DNA from: Caenorhabditis elegans
Taxonomy: Eukaryota; Nematoda; Chromadorea; Rhabditida; Rhabditidae
Length of the DNA: 64,000 bases
Direction of reading: 5' to 3'
Assembly (NCBI RefSeq): GCF_000002985.6
Contig: NC_003279.8
Location: 2,356,001-2,420,000, forward strand
Shown: piece by piece, positions 45,001 to 54,193 of the stretch
How positions within the stretch are numbered: position 1 is the stretch's first letter
How the letters are laid out: each line of letters starts with the position of its first letter
The notes under the pieces: model-generated
Databases searched by the model: none
What the model saw: only the letters and a program-made list of their open reading frames with translations
What the model was told of the DNA's origin: nothing
Made by a program: the position numbers and the translations under genes

Positions 45001-45488
45001 AAGCTCACATTCGAAGCAAATGGCTTGGCGACACGATTAAAACTCTTCGTCAGAGCCGCAATTTCACTAATTGACGGAGTATTTTGGTCCCAGCCCTTCG
45101 GGAAAGCGACCACCAATTGTTTAACTAGGGAGCACACGCTGAAAATGGAAAAATGATCAGAAATTAATTATATATATATATATATATTTATAAATCGATT
45201 TTTTCTCACCCTTTAATCATTTGAAAGACAACGGGATACATGTGAGCTCTATTACCCGGCAGACGAAGCGTCTTTCCTTGATAAAAAATCGAGTGAAGCA
45301 CTAATAATTCGCCGTTTCCTACGTCGACTACGTCTACCGAAGAACTTCTCCGTTCTTCTTTGATTCTCATTGCAGCAGCCGGCTCTTCCGCTGTCCTTGA
45401 TGGTGATTCTGCAATTTTTCTTTGATTTTTTTGAATTTTTTATCTTAATTTTCTCACCATCCCTCGCGCCGGCGTCTGCCTCCGACAT
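21089..45488 (-). CDS. dot-1.1: DOT-1.1, histone H3 lysine-79 methyltransferase
   Basis: Nuclear SAM-dependent enzyme methylating H3K79; known to work with ZFP-1 (AF10 homologue). Nineteen exons (descending): 45488-45458, 45408-45210, 45138-45009, 44768-44616, 43390-43182, 41935-41729, 41679-41636, 40412-40306, 40250-40104, 36708-36472, 35160-34884, 33959-33883, 32778-32157, 28991-28596, 25853-24974, 23705-23559, 23507-23393, 21776-21635, 21582-21089; 1537 residues. The DOT1 fold has SETYGETNPEQL, SAM motif DLGSGIGQ (198-205), Glu223, GDFL (258-261), NNFAF (279-283) and SWTSSHVKFWLTTIDHT. Then come a Lys-rich region (440-485), a His run, a coiled coil (about 680-800, the likely ZFP-1-binding part), Gly-rich and basic segments, and a Pro-rich tail. 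A tttttcag acceptor five bases before the ATG suggests trans-splicing. Exon 18 requires a GC donor. Exon 15 has an alternative in-frame TGA if its gtgaaa donor is skipped. Confidence 0.9.
21845..22023 (+). repeat. Palindromic family B copy
   Basis: Starts cacgtggcgtcaggctgtct and ends with the inverse near gagacactttgac. It lies in dot-1.1 intron 17. Confidence 0.7.
22083..22365. repeat. Palindromic family A copy
   Basis: Arms 'ctgagaatgcgtattgcaca' … 'gtgcagtacgcattctcag' with short centre, in dot-1.1 intron 17. Confidence 0.75.
22370..23340. repeat. Low-complexity 'tttttcgattttt/ctgaaaaa' tract
   Basis: About 970 bp of dot-1.1 intron 17 made of variants of tttttctgaaaaaatc and ttcgttttttgatttt, with runs of T. 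All frames here are Phe/Lys/Ile-rich and not coding. Confidence 0.6.
24070..24965. repeat. ATCGAT-rich arrays, including a 132-bp tandem repeat
   Basis: Two near-identical segments of about 130 bp start near 24109 and 24246. From 24600 to 24965 the unit around 'tttttcatggaaattatcg' recurs at 24680, 24812 and 24944, a 132-bp period. Each unit is full of the self-complementary words aaaatcgat and atcgatttt. It occupies dot-1.1 intron 15. Confidence 0.7.
26020..26830. repeat. CCGGCAAAT array 1 (dot-1.1 intron 14)
   Basis: Dense copies of 'tttccggcaaatcggcaaat' and its inverse 'atttgccgatttgccgg', about 35-60 bp apart with aattgaaa spacers. Spacing is irregular, so it is not a CRISPR array. Confidence 0.75.
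27063..27223 (+). repeat. Palindromic family B copy, shortened
   Basis: Starts acacgtggtgccagaggctg and ends gacactctgacaccacgtc, with part of the centre missing. In dot-1.1 intron 14. Confidence 0.65.
27690..28545. repeat. CCGGCAAAT array 2 (dot-1.1 intron 14)
   Basis: Same family as at 26020-26830, with orientation switching near 28215-28440. It ends about 50 bases from exon 14. Confidence 0.75.
29215..30035. repeat. Foldback element (dot-1.1 intron 13)
   Basis: The left arm (gcaactttttcctcacgagg … ggccatggccgagggccgac … gatggattacgggaatac) is repeated as its reverse complement ending at about 30035. A related foldback lies in zwl-1 at 52085-52875, so this is a dispersed family. The centre is caaaattcaactttttgtgc and its inverse. 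Confidence 0.75.
30656..31680. repeat. Two family A copies in a local duplication
   Basis: The segment 'cagggaaaccaaaaaatcga' followed by the left half of family A occurs at 30656 and again at 31283. The first A (30718-30965) lacks most of its right arm and the second (31344-31665) is complete. In dot-1.1 intron 13. Confidence 0.7.
32800..33835. repeat. CCGGCAAAT array 3 (dot-1.1 intron 12)
   Basis: About 1 kb of 'tttccggcaaatcggcaa' units, mostly in one orientation, filling the intron between exons 13 and 12. Confidence 0.75.
34025..34812. repeat. Foldback element (dot-1.1 intron 11)
   Basis: The left arm begins cctcacgaactccagaaatc and the right arm ends gaattctggagttcgtgagg. Long internal arms (tgaaattt…aaaccttc, aaaatttgtttcacaga) pair closely around a centre near 34430. 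There is no coding potential. Confidence 0.75.
35228..35366 (-). repeat. Family B half-element and adjacent GGCAGGCA repeats
   Basis: The B sequence catttcggtttgatcttcga … ttttttgtagatcaaaccg sits here. Beside it (35367-35535) are inverted ggcaggcagg tracts. Both are in dot-1.1 intron 10. Confidence 0.55.
35600..35895. repeat. Palindrome with 'ctttaaaggcgcacat' arms
   Basis: Arms 'ggtctcggcacgacaatttt … gcgcctttaaagagagtact' and the inverse 'agtactctttaaaggcgcac … cgtttcgagaccg' form a hairpin. Related copies lie at 57245-57480 and 60480-60970. Confidence 0.65.
35960..36375. repeat. CCGGCAAAT array 4 (dot-1.1 intron 10)
   Basis: The same family in inverse orientation ('aattccggcaatttgccggt'), ending about 95 bases from exon 10. 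Confidence 0.75.
37209..37355 (-). CDS. dot-1.1: Alternative first exon of dot-1.1 (isoform without catalytic domain)
   Basis: From an ATG at 37355-37353 the minus strand is open for 49 codons to CAG/gtttgt at 37209. It encodes MEISSSKKSSASPSHH… and ends GRTTRLMWKAQ. Codon use is strongly coding-like in an otherwise AT-rich intron. No acceptor precedes it, which points to a first exon. Its donor is phase 0 and the next downstream exon (36708-36472, TEQAAASSHQS) begins in phase 0, so the join is in frame. The product would have about 1177 residues: exons 10-19, with the coiled coil and proline-rich tail but no methyltransferase fold. Transcription is inferred from the sequence only. Confidence 0.65.
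37360..37600 (-). promoter_or_regulatory. Probable internal dot-1.1 promoter with CT/CA tracts
   Basis: Upstream of the alternative first exon lies GC-richer, non-repetitive sequence. Read on the + strand it has ctctctagccgctctc, actctctcgcgcgcactctc and (CA)n at about 37563-37581. Such CT/GAGA stretches are common in nematode promoters. A 17-base C run on the gene strand lies 61 bases before the ATG. Confidence 0.45.
37416..37432 (+). repeat. Poly-G tract (17 G)
   Basis: Uninterrupted G17 on the + strand, able to form a G-quadruplex. It sits just upstream of the alternative dot-1.1 first exon. A second run of 11 G lies at 38451-38461. Confidence 0.95.
37890..38105. repeat. Palindromic family A copy, short arms
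   Basis: Core arms 'atctcgtagcgaaaactaca … tcgatttacgggctc' and the inverse are present, without the outer acgcattctcag ends. In dot-1.1 intron 9. Confidence 0.65.
38587..38980. repeat. Foldback with 'ctgatgactcggctgatgg' arms
   Basis: The left end acactagggctgtgcggctg is matched by the right end cagccgcacagccctataac. Inner arms (gtgcacacaccttgac region and its inverse) meet near 38790. In dot-1.1 intron 9. Confidence 0.7.
39165..40060. repeat. One family A copy and a further right half
   Basis: A shortened A element spans 39168-39422 and an A right half lies at about 39950-40060, separated by low-complexity gaaaaattgaaa tracts. It ends close to dot-1.1 exon 9. Confidence 0.6.
40440..41630. 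repeat. Low-complexity T/A-rich intron 7 of dot-1.1
   Basis: Variants of 'cggaaaaatagcttaaaatt' and 'tattttctaat' recur about every 180-200 bp, suggesting an old tandem duplication. No coding signal. Confidence 0.4.
41940..43100. repeat. Duplicated segments in dot-1.1 intron 5
   Basis: The block 'aaaaagcggttaaaaa…ttcgtaaatctggaaa' occurs near 42110 and 42595. The words 'gtttcagagaacgtaaaa' and 'ttctctgaaacgttatt' appear repeatedly in both orientations. The intron is built from about 490-bp direct and inverted copies. Confidence 0.55.
43421..43995 (-). repeat. 131-bp tandem repeat in dot-1.1 intron 4
   Basis: The phrase 'catcgttttcaggccgattt' starts at 43421, 43552, 43684, 43814 and 43946, giving five units of about 131 bp. 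The array begins about 30 bases from exon 5. Confidence 0.8.
44840..45002. repeat. Short tandem repeat 'ccgccttttttggattttataaacgccaaaaaaaag'
   Basis: Three to four imperfect units of about 50 bp with palindromic ends, filling dot-1.1 intron 3 up to the donor of exon 3. Confidence 0.6.
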
Positions 45489-46234
45489 CCTGCTGAAAAA
45501 TGGATTTTTTAAAAATTATAATGTGTTATTAATTAATTTTCATTAATTTCTTTGATTTTAAAACAAAAATTGAGAAAAAATCCAATCAGAAAGTCTTTTT
45601 TATTGGAAAAATTGGTGGGTCGATAAGGAGTGCAGTGGGGCGCGCTTGCAGAGTACGCAAAAGTACGTGGAAGTGTTTGCACAGGAAGTGCACTTAAGTG
45701 GCGCGAAAACAAAACAATTTACTTTATTTTTCTCATTTTTTCACAGATTTTCTTAATTTTTTGGGTTTTTTTATTCGGAAAAAAAGAGAAAAATGCAAGA
45801 TAAATGTAAATTTTTCATTAAAAAATCACTAAAAACGGATAAAACTGTAAAATTATGAGTTCCGACGACAACAAGCCGGAAATTAAATTGTTATTAATTT
45901 ATTTTATTTTTCTCCTTATTTCACTGATTTTCTTCATTATTTGTGTATTTTCATCGCAAAAAGAGAGAAAAATGCAAGATAAATGTGAATTTTTCATTAA
46001 AAAATCACTGAAAATAGCTAATTTCCGGCTTGTTGTCGTCGGAACTCATAATATTACAGTTTTACCCATTTTCAGTGATTTTTCAATGAAAAATTCACAT
46101 TTATCTCGCATTTTTCTCTCTTTTTGCCGATGAAAATACACAAATAATGAAGAAAATCAGTGAAAAAATGTTTTTTTTCACGTTTTTTCAGAAAATTCTC
46201 TTCTTTTTTTTTTCAAAATTTCATTTCCCAGAAA
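45489..46234. promoter_or_regulatory. Divergent promoter region of dot-1.1 and zwl-1
   Basis: The 746 bp between two opposed start codons. At 45699-45709 the sequence tggcgcgaaaa matches an E2F/DP site (reverse TTTTCGCGCCA). Acceptors with no upstream donor sit just before both starts (tttttcag/CAGG before the dot-1.1 ATG, tttcccag/AAAATG before zwl-1), consistent with SL trans-splicing. A foldback at about 45730-46150 takes up the zwl-1 side. Confidence 0.5.
45730..46150. repeat. Foldback element in the divergent promoter
   Basis: Arms 'gaaaaatgcaagataaatgt…gagttccgacgacaacaag' and the inverse 'cttgttgtcgtcggaactc…acatttatctcgcatttttc'. Relatives lie in zwl-1 intron 3 at 47620-48010 and 48170-48500. 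Confidence 0.7.
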
Positions 46235-49200
46235 ATGCCACTCACCATCGAGCAGCTCAAGCAATATAATGAAAAAATGGCCGCAAAAGGCGAAGAGGAC
46301 GACGCCCCGGCACCGGTTCTCCTGGTAATTTTCCCCCAAAATTCTAGAATTCTTCGTTTGAAGGGGGAGTGGGGTTTGTGGGTATTTTGCTTAAATAGAC
46401 TAAAACTGGTCCAAAACCACCGAATTTCATAACGAGACTTCACAAAAAATTTCCAAAACATTTTTATGGCGGGCCAAAATTTCGAAAAAAGAGCCAAATT
46501 TTGCTAAAATCCGAAATTTCGCATACTTTTCTTTGTCTCACAGCCGCTTGATTTTAGTTTTTCTGAAATTATCACCCTTTAATTCTTCTTTTGGTAATTT
46601 ATGTCGCGGAAATTCGTTGATTGAGAAAACTTTTAGGCCGATAGGCATCCAAAAATGATCAAAATTGGATGCCTACTCAACTTTTAAGCCTATCGGCTTA
46701 AAAGTTGTCTCAATCAACGAATTTTCGCGAGATAAATTACCAAAATAAGGATTAAAGGGTGATAACTTTAGAAAAATTAAAATTCAGCGGTTGTGACAAA
46801 GAAAAGTGTGCGAAATTTCAGATTTTAGCAAAATTTGGCTTTATTTTTTCGAAATTTTATTAACCCGCCATAAAAAAGTTTTGGAAATTTTTTGTGAAGT
46901 CTCATTATGAAATTCGGTGGTTTTGGTCCAGTTTTAGTCTATTTGAGTAAAATACCCACAAACTCTACTCCCCCTTTAACTCAAATTTTAAAATTTCAAA
47001 ATCTAAATTTTTCAGCTCGACAAGTACCGTGTCCGCGTGCTCCCGCTCACGTCGATTCCCTTCGTGATGAATCATTCGAGCGTTTCCCAGCTTTCTCTGA
47101 GCTCTGAAGATGTTCTTGTCGTTGATTTTCCATCCAAGGGAACAGGATCAGGAGCAGGAAAAGCGGAGAAAAAGATGATTTTCAAAAAGAAAATTGAGCC
47201 AATGGAAGATAGTTTTGAGGATAAAGAAAATGTGAATGAAGGTGGACCACTTATGACGTCATTTCTCACTTTGGAAAAATTGAGAAAAGGAATGGGTAGG
47301 TTGAAAATGCTGTTTTTATGCTGAAAAACCCCCAGATTTTACAGTTGGCGACGTGGAAATCATTGGATACGAGTGTGAAACCAGCTTCTTTGATGCAAAT
47401 CCAATTCCACTCTCGGACGGGGTGTCTCTTCAGAGATAGTAATAAATTTATGTTTTCTGGAGTAGCGCCAGCGGAGAAATTGCTTTGAAACATTCCTATG
47501 AGGTCACAAGGACCGAATATCATGATAAAAAAATTCAAAAAAATTTTCTAGATTTTATATGATTTTTTGAAAATTGAAAAAATCTCAGTTTTCCCCCTAA
47601 TTCCGCTTTGAATTTCCGCCAATTGGATTCGTTCGGTGGAGCGCACTTGCATTATTTTTATTTATTTATTTTATTTATTCTCGTTATTTCACCGATTTTC
47701 TTCATTTTCTATGTTTGTTCCTCGGAAAATGAAAGAAATAAACAAGAAAAATGCAAAATTTTTATTAAAAAGTAACTGAAAATGCATAAAACTCTGAAAA
47801 TATGCGATCCGACGACGACAAGCCTGAAACTAGTATATTTCACAGTTTTACTCATTTTCAATTACTTTTTAACAAACATTTTGCATTTGTCTTGTTCATT
47901 TCTTCCATTTTCCGAGGAAAAAACATAGAAAATGAAGAAAATCGGTCAAATAACGAGAATAAATAAAGTTAATTAATAAAAATAATGCAAGTGCGCTCCA
48001 CCGAACAAATCCAATTGGCGGAAATTCGAACTGAGATTTTTGCAATTTTCAAAAAAAAATCATATAAAATCTAGAAAATTTTTTTGCATTTTTTAATCAT
48101 ATATATATCATGATAAAAAAATTTTTCTAAATTTTATATGATTTTTTTTTGAAAATTGCAAAAATCTCAGTTTTCCGCCAATTGGATTCGTTCGGTGGAG
48201 CGCGCTTGCATTATTTTTTTTTCTCAATTTTTCACTGATTTTCTTCATTATCTGTGTATTTTCATTGAAAAAAGAGAGAAAAATGCAAGATAAATGTGAA
48301 TTTTTCATTAAAAAATCACTGAAACTGCGTAAAACTGTGAAATAGGCTAATTTTCGGCTCTGTACCCATTTTCAGTGATTTTTTTAATGAACAATTTGCA
48401 TTTTTCTCTCTTTTTCCAATGAGAATGCACAAATAATGAAAAAAAAATGAGAAAAATGAGAAAAATAATGCAAGCGCGCTCCACCGAAAGAATCCAATTC
48501 GCGAAAATTCTAATAGGAATTTTTTGGGAAAACTGCGATTTTTTCAATTTTCAAAAAAAAAATCATATAAAATCAGGAAAATTTTGGGCGCACTTCACCT
48601 TTAACTAATTAAATATTCACCAAAAAAAATTCGAAAAAATTCAGCATCCGCCTCAACTGCTCCGAGCATTTTTCGCCGTCAATCTCGACACTGCCCGTGT
48701 GGATCTCCACGACCAGCTCGAAATTCCCATCGATTTGCTGGCTCGCCGCCGGCCGCACCAATCGAAACGTGCAATTCGCCGCGGCGACCCGTGTTCTCGG
48801 CCATTTCAACAATGAGAATAGTGAGAGGGTGGTGAAGCAGCTCAACCAGGCGTGCGGCACATCTCAGCTCAACAAGTATCGGGCCGTTTACGAGGAGATT
48901 CGTAAGATTGCAACGGAGAATCGACCGGCTCCTGGCGAAGTTACGATCGATGTGCGGTGGAGCACAAAGGTAGCACAGTGCTCCAGGATTTTTTTGAAAA
49001 CATTTTCGATGAAAATCCCGATCAAAATCGAATTTTTTTGACGAAAATTCCGTCAATTTTGAGAAGTGTGCGGCGAGCTTGCGGAAAAAGCATGCCAGAG
49101 TTGCCAACAAGCCCCGCCCTATTTTTTTTATTTTTTCAAGTTAATTTTGCATGTTTTATACCAAAAAAAGTCAATTTTTGAGTAAAAAAATGCGGAAAAC

Positions 49201-52200
49201 CCCGATTTTTAATACATTTAGAGCCTAGAAAAGTTCGAAACTTTGGATTTTAATCGGTAATGAGCCGAAATTTCCTCAAAATTCAGTTTTTTATCAATTT
49301 TTGAAGTTTCAGAACCAAAAAATGATCGAAATTCACTATTTTTATATTTTTTAGAGCTGAAATTTGCTCAAAATTCAGATTTTCATCAATTTCAAAAAAG
49401 TTCGAAATGTAGATTTCTATCAGTTTTTAGGCGAAAAATTGCGCAAAATTCAGATTTTCATCAATTTTTGAAGTTTCAAAACCAAAAAATGATCAAAATT
49501 CACTTTTTTTTCCTATTTTTAGAGCTGAAATTTGCTCAAAATAAAAAATGACAAAAATTCCGTCAATTTTGAGAAGTGTGCGGCGAGCTTGCGGAAAAAG
49601 CATGCCAGAGTTGCCAACAAGCCCCGCCCTATTTTTTTTTATTTTTTCAAGTTAATTTTGCTTATTTTATACCAAAAAATGTCAATTTTTGAGTCAAAAA
49701 ATGCGGCAAAAACCTATTTTTAATGCATTTCGAGCCTAGAAAAGTTTGAAACTTTGGATTTTAATCGGTAATGAGCCGGAAATTCAGATTTCTTGAATTT
49801 TTGATGTTTCAGAACCAAAAAATGATCAAAATTCACTATTTTATATTTTTTAGAGCTGAAATTTGCTGAAAATTCAGATTTTCTTGAATTTTCGAAGTTT
49901 CAGAACCAAAAATGATCAAAATTCACTATTTTTTTTATATTTTTAGAGCTGAAATTTGCTGAAAATTGAGATTTTCTTGAATTTTTGAAGTTTCAGAACT
50001 AAAAATGATCAAAATTCACTTTTTTTTTAATATTTTAGAGCTGAAATTTGCTGAAAATTCGGTTTTTCATCAATTTCATGCATTTAAAAAGTTCGAAATG
50101 TAGATTTCTATCAGTTTCTGAGCCGAAAATGTTCAAAATTCAGATTTTTATTTTATTTAGAACCACGAACAGCGTTCGAAGTCAGGTTTTTGACAGTTTC
50201 TAGGCGAAAAATTGCTCAAAAATTCAGTTTTTTATTCGTTTAGAGCTGAAATTTGTTCTAAATTCACATTTTTTGCCGAAAAAATCAAATTTTCCCGAGT
50301 TTTCCTCAAATTTGCCCATTTTTCAGAGTACTCTGGTCCTTCTGGAGCATCCAGACAATGCGGCCGACTGCACGATCAAAATTGATTTGGGATGGGGAGA
50401 TAAGCGATTCTTTGTCGATGATGAGATCTTTGAGCAGCTCTTTTTCGTTCTCAACCTCGCTGATGTTCTCGCAAATCCGGATAACGAGGTGATCTTCCCA
50501 ATGGCGCCACCAGCAAATTTCGATGATCTCGTTCAAGAAATGGATGCTCTTGTCGAAGCGAGCTCGCGCGAGGATAATGTTTTTGTGTCGAATGAGAAGT
50601 AATTAATTTTAAGCAAGCAAGCTTGAATTTTTCGCGCTCCATTGACAATCGCCCGCCGGACTGGGAAAGTCGTGTACTCCACACGGACAAGTACACACGC
50701 TCTCCTCAAAGCCGAATAATTATTAGAGCGCGCTTGCTGCGCTTCGCATTTCTGCATCCGCGGAATTTTGACTTTCCACTGAAAAAAGCAGATATTTCAG
50801 ATTTATCGAATTTTTAGCTTTAAAAATGTTTTTTCTGCATTTTACGAACAAACCTTTTGTTAAACAGTGAAATTCGATTTTAAAATGACTAAAATTAACT
50901 TTTTTCGTCCACTGGTTGTGAAATGGTTTGAATTTGAAGAAATCAACGGGATTTTTCTTATTTTCTGAATATTTTTCTATTAAAAATCGGCTTTAGTACA
51001 TTTGTAACTTAACATTAGGGTCAAAAAAAAAAGTTTAAAACCGATTTTTACAAGAAAAATATTTAGAAAATAAGAAAAATCCCGTTGATTTCTTCAAATT
51101 CAAACCATTTCACAACCAGTGGACGAAAAAAGTTAATTTTAGTCATTTTAAAATCGAATTTCACTGTTTAACAAAAGGTTTGTTCGTAAAATGCAGAAAA
51201 AACATTTTTAAAGCTAAAAATTCGATAAATCTGAAATATCTGCTTTTTTCAGTGGAAAGTCAAAATTCCGCGGATGCAGAAATGCGAAGCGCAGCAAGCG
51301 CGCTCTAATAATCATTCGGCTTTGAGGAGAGCGTGGTACATTTAGTTTTACAACTGAAATCGAGCCGCGACGCGACACGCAACGCGCCGTAAATCTACCC
51401 CGAGCCAAAAATGGCCTAGTTCGGTGAAAACTCTTCCATTTCAATTTATGAGGGAAGCCAGAAATCCGTGCCGGGCTCAAATTTGTTTTTTAAACGAAAA
51501 AAAAAACACATTTGAGCCCCACGGATTTCTGGCTTCGCTCATAAATTGAAATGGAAGAGTTTTTGCCGAGCTAGGTCATTTTTGGCTCTGGGTAGATTTA
51601 CGGCGCGTTGCGTGTCGCGTCGCGTCTCGATTTTAGTTGTAAAACTAAATGCACTTGTCCGTGTGGAGTACACGACTTCTGGCGGGCGATTGTCAATGGA
51701 GCGCGAAAAATTATCCAATGAGAAAGGCCGGAATCCCCGTGATTTTCCGATTTTCTATTGAAATGAGCTTTTTTTTTCTACCGAATCATGTCTAAAATTC
51801 CTAATTTTTTCCAAGTTTCAGAGGTGGAGATATCACTGACAAAGTGTGGAACATTGTTCGCAAGTGTAATGACGTCAAGCAGGTCACTCTGCTCTTCAGA
51901 AACTTCCTTCAAGCTCTGGCCTACGGAAAAATCAAGTCTCACGCGCAAGAGCGGAACAAGAGTCATCTCGCTTCACTGATCCGTATCTCGAAATCCAGTG
52001 AATTCAAAATTCCGGTTCTCGAGCGGCTCAGCACAATTGATATGATGATGGAAATTGGTGTGGAGAGCCTGAGACGGTTTGTTCAGCGTTTTAGCGTTAA
52101 AACCACTGCAACTTTTTTTTTTGAACGAGGGACGAAGAAATGCGGTTTCTAGGCCATGGCCGAGAATCCGACAAGGTTTACTCGGCAATTTATCTTGCTT

Positions 52201-53852
52201 TGTTTTCCGATTTTTCCCTTTTTTTTTCTTATTAAAACTGATAAAGAAATATTTTTTGTAGATGCTATTTTTCTAAGTGTTTCTAAGTGAGAAGTTTCTA
52301 AGTGAAAAAATTGTATATTCAGTCGCCAAGTAGCGGTGGAAGTGGTCAATGTAATATGATGGATTACGGGAGTAGTAAACCTAAAATTTTTCCAAAACAT
52401 GATAAATGAACTGAGGCTGAAACTACCTGATTTTCATAGCGAGACCGCTGTAACAGTTTTGAGATTTTCAAAATTCAACTTTTTTGGTGAAAATATTGAC
52501 TTTTTCACCACCAAAAAAGTTGAATTTTGAAAATCTCAAAAAACTTTTTCAGCGGTCTCGTTATTAAAATCAGGTAGTTTCAGCCTCTGAGCAGTTTATT
52601 TATCATGTTTCGGAAAAAGTTTGGGTTTGGTATTCCCGTAATCCATCATATTACAATGGCCACTTTCACCGCTACTTGCCGATTGAATACACAATTTTTT
52701 TTCACTTGGAAATTATTTTAGCATCTGCAAAAAATATTTATTTATCAGTTTTAATTTAAAAAAAAACAGGAAAAATCGGAAAACAAAGCAAGATAAATTG
52801 TCGATAGATCTTGTCGGATCCTCGGCCATGGCCTAGAAACCGCATTTCCTCGTCCCTCGTGAGGAAAAAGTTGCAGTGCGGAGACACCACGTTTTGAAGA
52901 TCTGTTCAAAAACAAGATCTACGAAAACAAGATCTACCAAAAGAAGATATACGCTTTCAGGATTTGGCACCGTGCCAACTGCGTTTTTCTCGATGAAAAC
53001 CGTAACAACGATGCTCCGATGTAACGCCGCGTCGCGTGTTGTTTAGCGTTCAGAAAGATATTTTTTTGAACTTTTCTTCTAGAAGAAACGCTTAACGACA
53101 CGCGACGCGTAACATCGGAGCATCGTTGTTACGTTTTTCATCGAGAAAACCGCAGTTGGCACGGTGCCAGAACCTGAAAGCGTAGATCTTCTTTTTGTAG
53201 ATCTTGTTTTTGAACAGATCTTCAAAACGTGGTGCCTCCGCAGTGCGTTTGGAAAATTCAAAAAAAAAAGATGATTTTCAGCCGTGTAATCGACATCTTC
53301 TCGAGCCAACTTCTCTACCCGAGTGACGAGTTGGAGTTTATTCTGCAAACTTGCGAAAACGATTTACCAGCTGGAAATGGTGCTATGAACTCGGCCGCCA
53401 TCTCGCTGCTCCCCATCACTATGGCCTTGGCAACTGCGAATCGAATCTATGAACTTCTCAACGAAAAGGACCACGTCATCCTTCCCGACCTGACACGTCG
53501 AATCCTCCAAAAGTACACTGCAAGTATGATTGAAAAGTCGAGACGCGGTGAAACGGAGACCGAGTACACTTTTGAGACGACCCTCCCGTTGCTTCGTATG
53601 TATAAGGAGGGATTCATGAGCAAGAGACCGTGTATTTGGACTTGTGAGAACTCGAACACTGTTGGAGCAAATGTTCAGGCTCGTGTGCTCACCTCCCTCG
53701 AGTTGCAGCCATCTCTGGAGCATATCAATCGTCTTGTGAATGATTCTCGTCCAGTTTGGACGGCTACCGAGGAGAAGCCTGCGATGATCAAGGATTTGAA
53801 TGCCGATTACACTGTCGTCCACACTATTTTCTCGTATCTTCCAAAAATGTGA
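46235..53852 (+). CDS. zwl-1: ZWL-1 (Zwilch), RZZ kinetochore complex subunit
   Basis: Zwilch binds ROD-1 and CZW-1 (ZW10) in the RZZ complex at the outer kinetochore, which recruits Spindly and dynein and supports the spindle checkpoint. Seven exons: 46235-46324, 47016-47295, 47345-47438, 48645-48969, 50327-50598, 51822-52076, 53282-53852; 628 residues, close to the length I recall for the worm protein. It starts MPLTIEQLKQYNEK after a tttcccag acceptor with no upstream donor. Recognition rests on overall resemblance to Zwilch, including LPVWISTTSSKFPS in the middle and a helical C-terminal half. Exon 3 must end at AGATA/gtaata to keep the frame into exon 4. Four introns of 0.7-1.4 kb each carry foldbacks or duplications. 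The symbol follows my recollection of Y39G10AR.2. Confidence 0.88.
46354..46982. repeat. Foldback filling zwl-1 intron 1
   Basis: The left arm (agggggagtggggtttgtgg … aaccaccgaatttcataacg … gccgataggcatccaa) is matched by the inverse ending at about 46982. The arms nearly meet at 46655, so the whole intron would fold into one hairpin of about 300 bp. Confidence 0.8.
47600..48560. repeat. Foldback and partial copies in zwl-1 intron 3
   Basis: 'ccaattggattcgttcggtggagcgc' sequences occur at about 47620 and 48180 directly and at about 48000 and 48480 inverted. They enclose aaatgcaaaa/ttttcattaaaaa arms, giving two adjacent hairpins of the same family as in the promoter. Confidence 0.7.
49020..49735. 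repeat. 514-bp direct duplication in zwl-1 intron 4
   Basis: 'attccgtcaattttgagaag' followed by about 150 bp (gcggcgagcttgcggaaaaa…) occurs at 49044 and again at 49558. Between and after lie shorter 'tttagagctgaaatttgctc' repeats every 70-100 bp up to 50270. Confidence 0.75.
50630..51715. repeat. Long foldback in zwl-1 intron 5
   Basis: Outer arms 'gcgctccattgacaatcgcc' (50636) and the inverse 'ggcgattgtcaatggagcgc' (about 51700) enclose inner arms meeting near 51010 (cttttttcgtccactggttg and inverse) and near 51490 (cacggatttctggcttc and inverse). Several nested insertions are likely. Confidence 0.75.
52085..52875. repeat. Foldback in zwl-1 intron 6, related to 29215-30035
   Basis: Arms include gcggtttctaggccatggcc, gatggattacgggagtag and aaaattcaacttttttgg with their inverses. 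Similarity to the dot-1.1 intron 13 copy is high by eye, so the family moved between genes. Confidence 0.75.
52880..53250. repeat. Second hairpin in zwl-1 intron 6
   Basis: The arm 'cggagacaccacgttttgaa…gatctgttcaaaaacaagat' is matched by 'atcttgtttttgaacagatc…cttcaaaacgtggtgcctcc'. The centre lies near 53060. Confidence 0.75.
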
Positions 53853-54120
53853 ACGTATCAATAATTTATTTGTTTTATTCCTGTGAATTCACATGTTCCC
53901 CGATTCCCCGATTGATTTCTCGCTTTTTATCAACCCCGTATTCTTCTGTAACCGGTATTGTTTTTTCGATAAAGATTGAAGTCCCATTTTCGTAAAAAAC
54001 CGAAAAATCTTTTTAAAAATTGCGATCGAATTTGGAAGAAAAACGAATTTTGGAGTGTTTTCTTCAAAAGCGAAAAGTTTTCCGGCGGCGTTTGTAAACA
54101 CATTGTATGCAATTGGTCAA

Positions 54121-54193
54121 ACTGCGCGTCTGGCGCAGCCGGTTGGCTGTTCGCACAGTAAACTGTAGCGCGCTGGTTCGATCCCCACCAAGC
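54121..54193 (+). pseudogene. tRNA-like relic with A and B boxes
   Basis: TGGCGCAGCCGG (54131-54142) resembles a tRNA A box and GGTTCGATCCC (54175-54185) is a good B box, about 33 bases apart. The acceptor and T stems do not pair properly, so no functional tRNA is predicted. It may be a tRNA pseudogene or a SINE-like fragment. Confidence 0.4.

Noticed and set aside
53364..53861. 165-codon minus-strand frame opposite the last zwl-1 exon
   Set aside because: Antisense shadow of a GC-richer coding exon; the plus strand reads as Zwilch.
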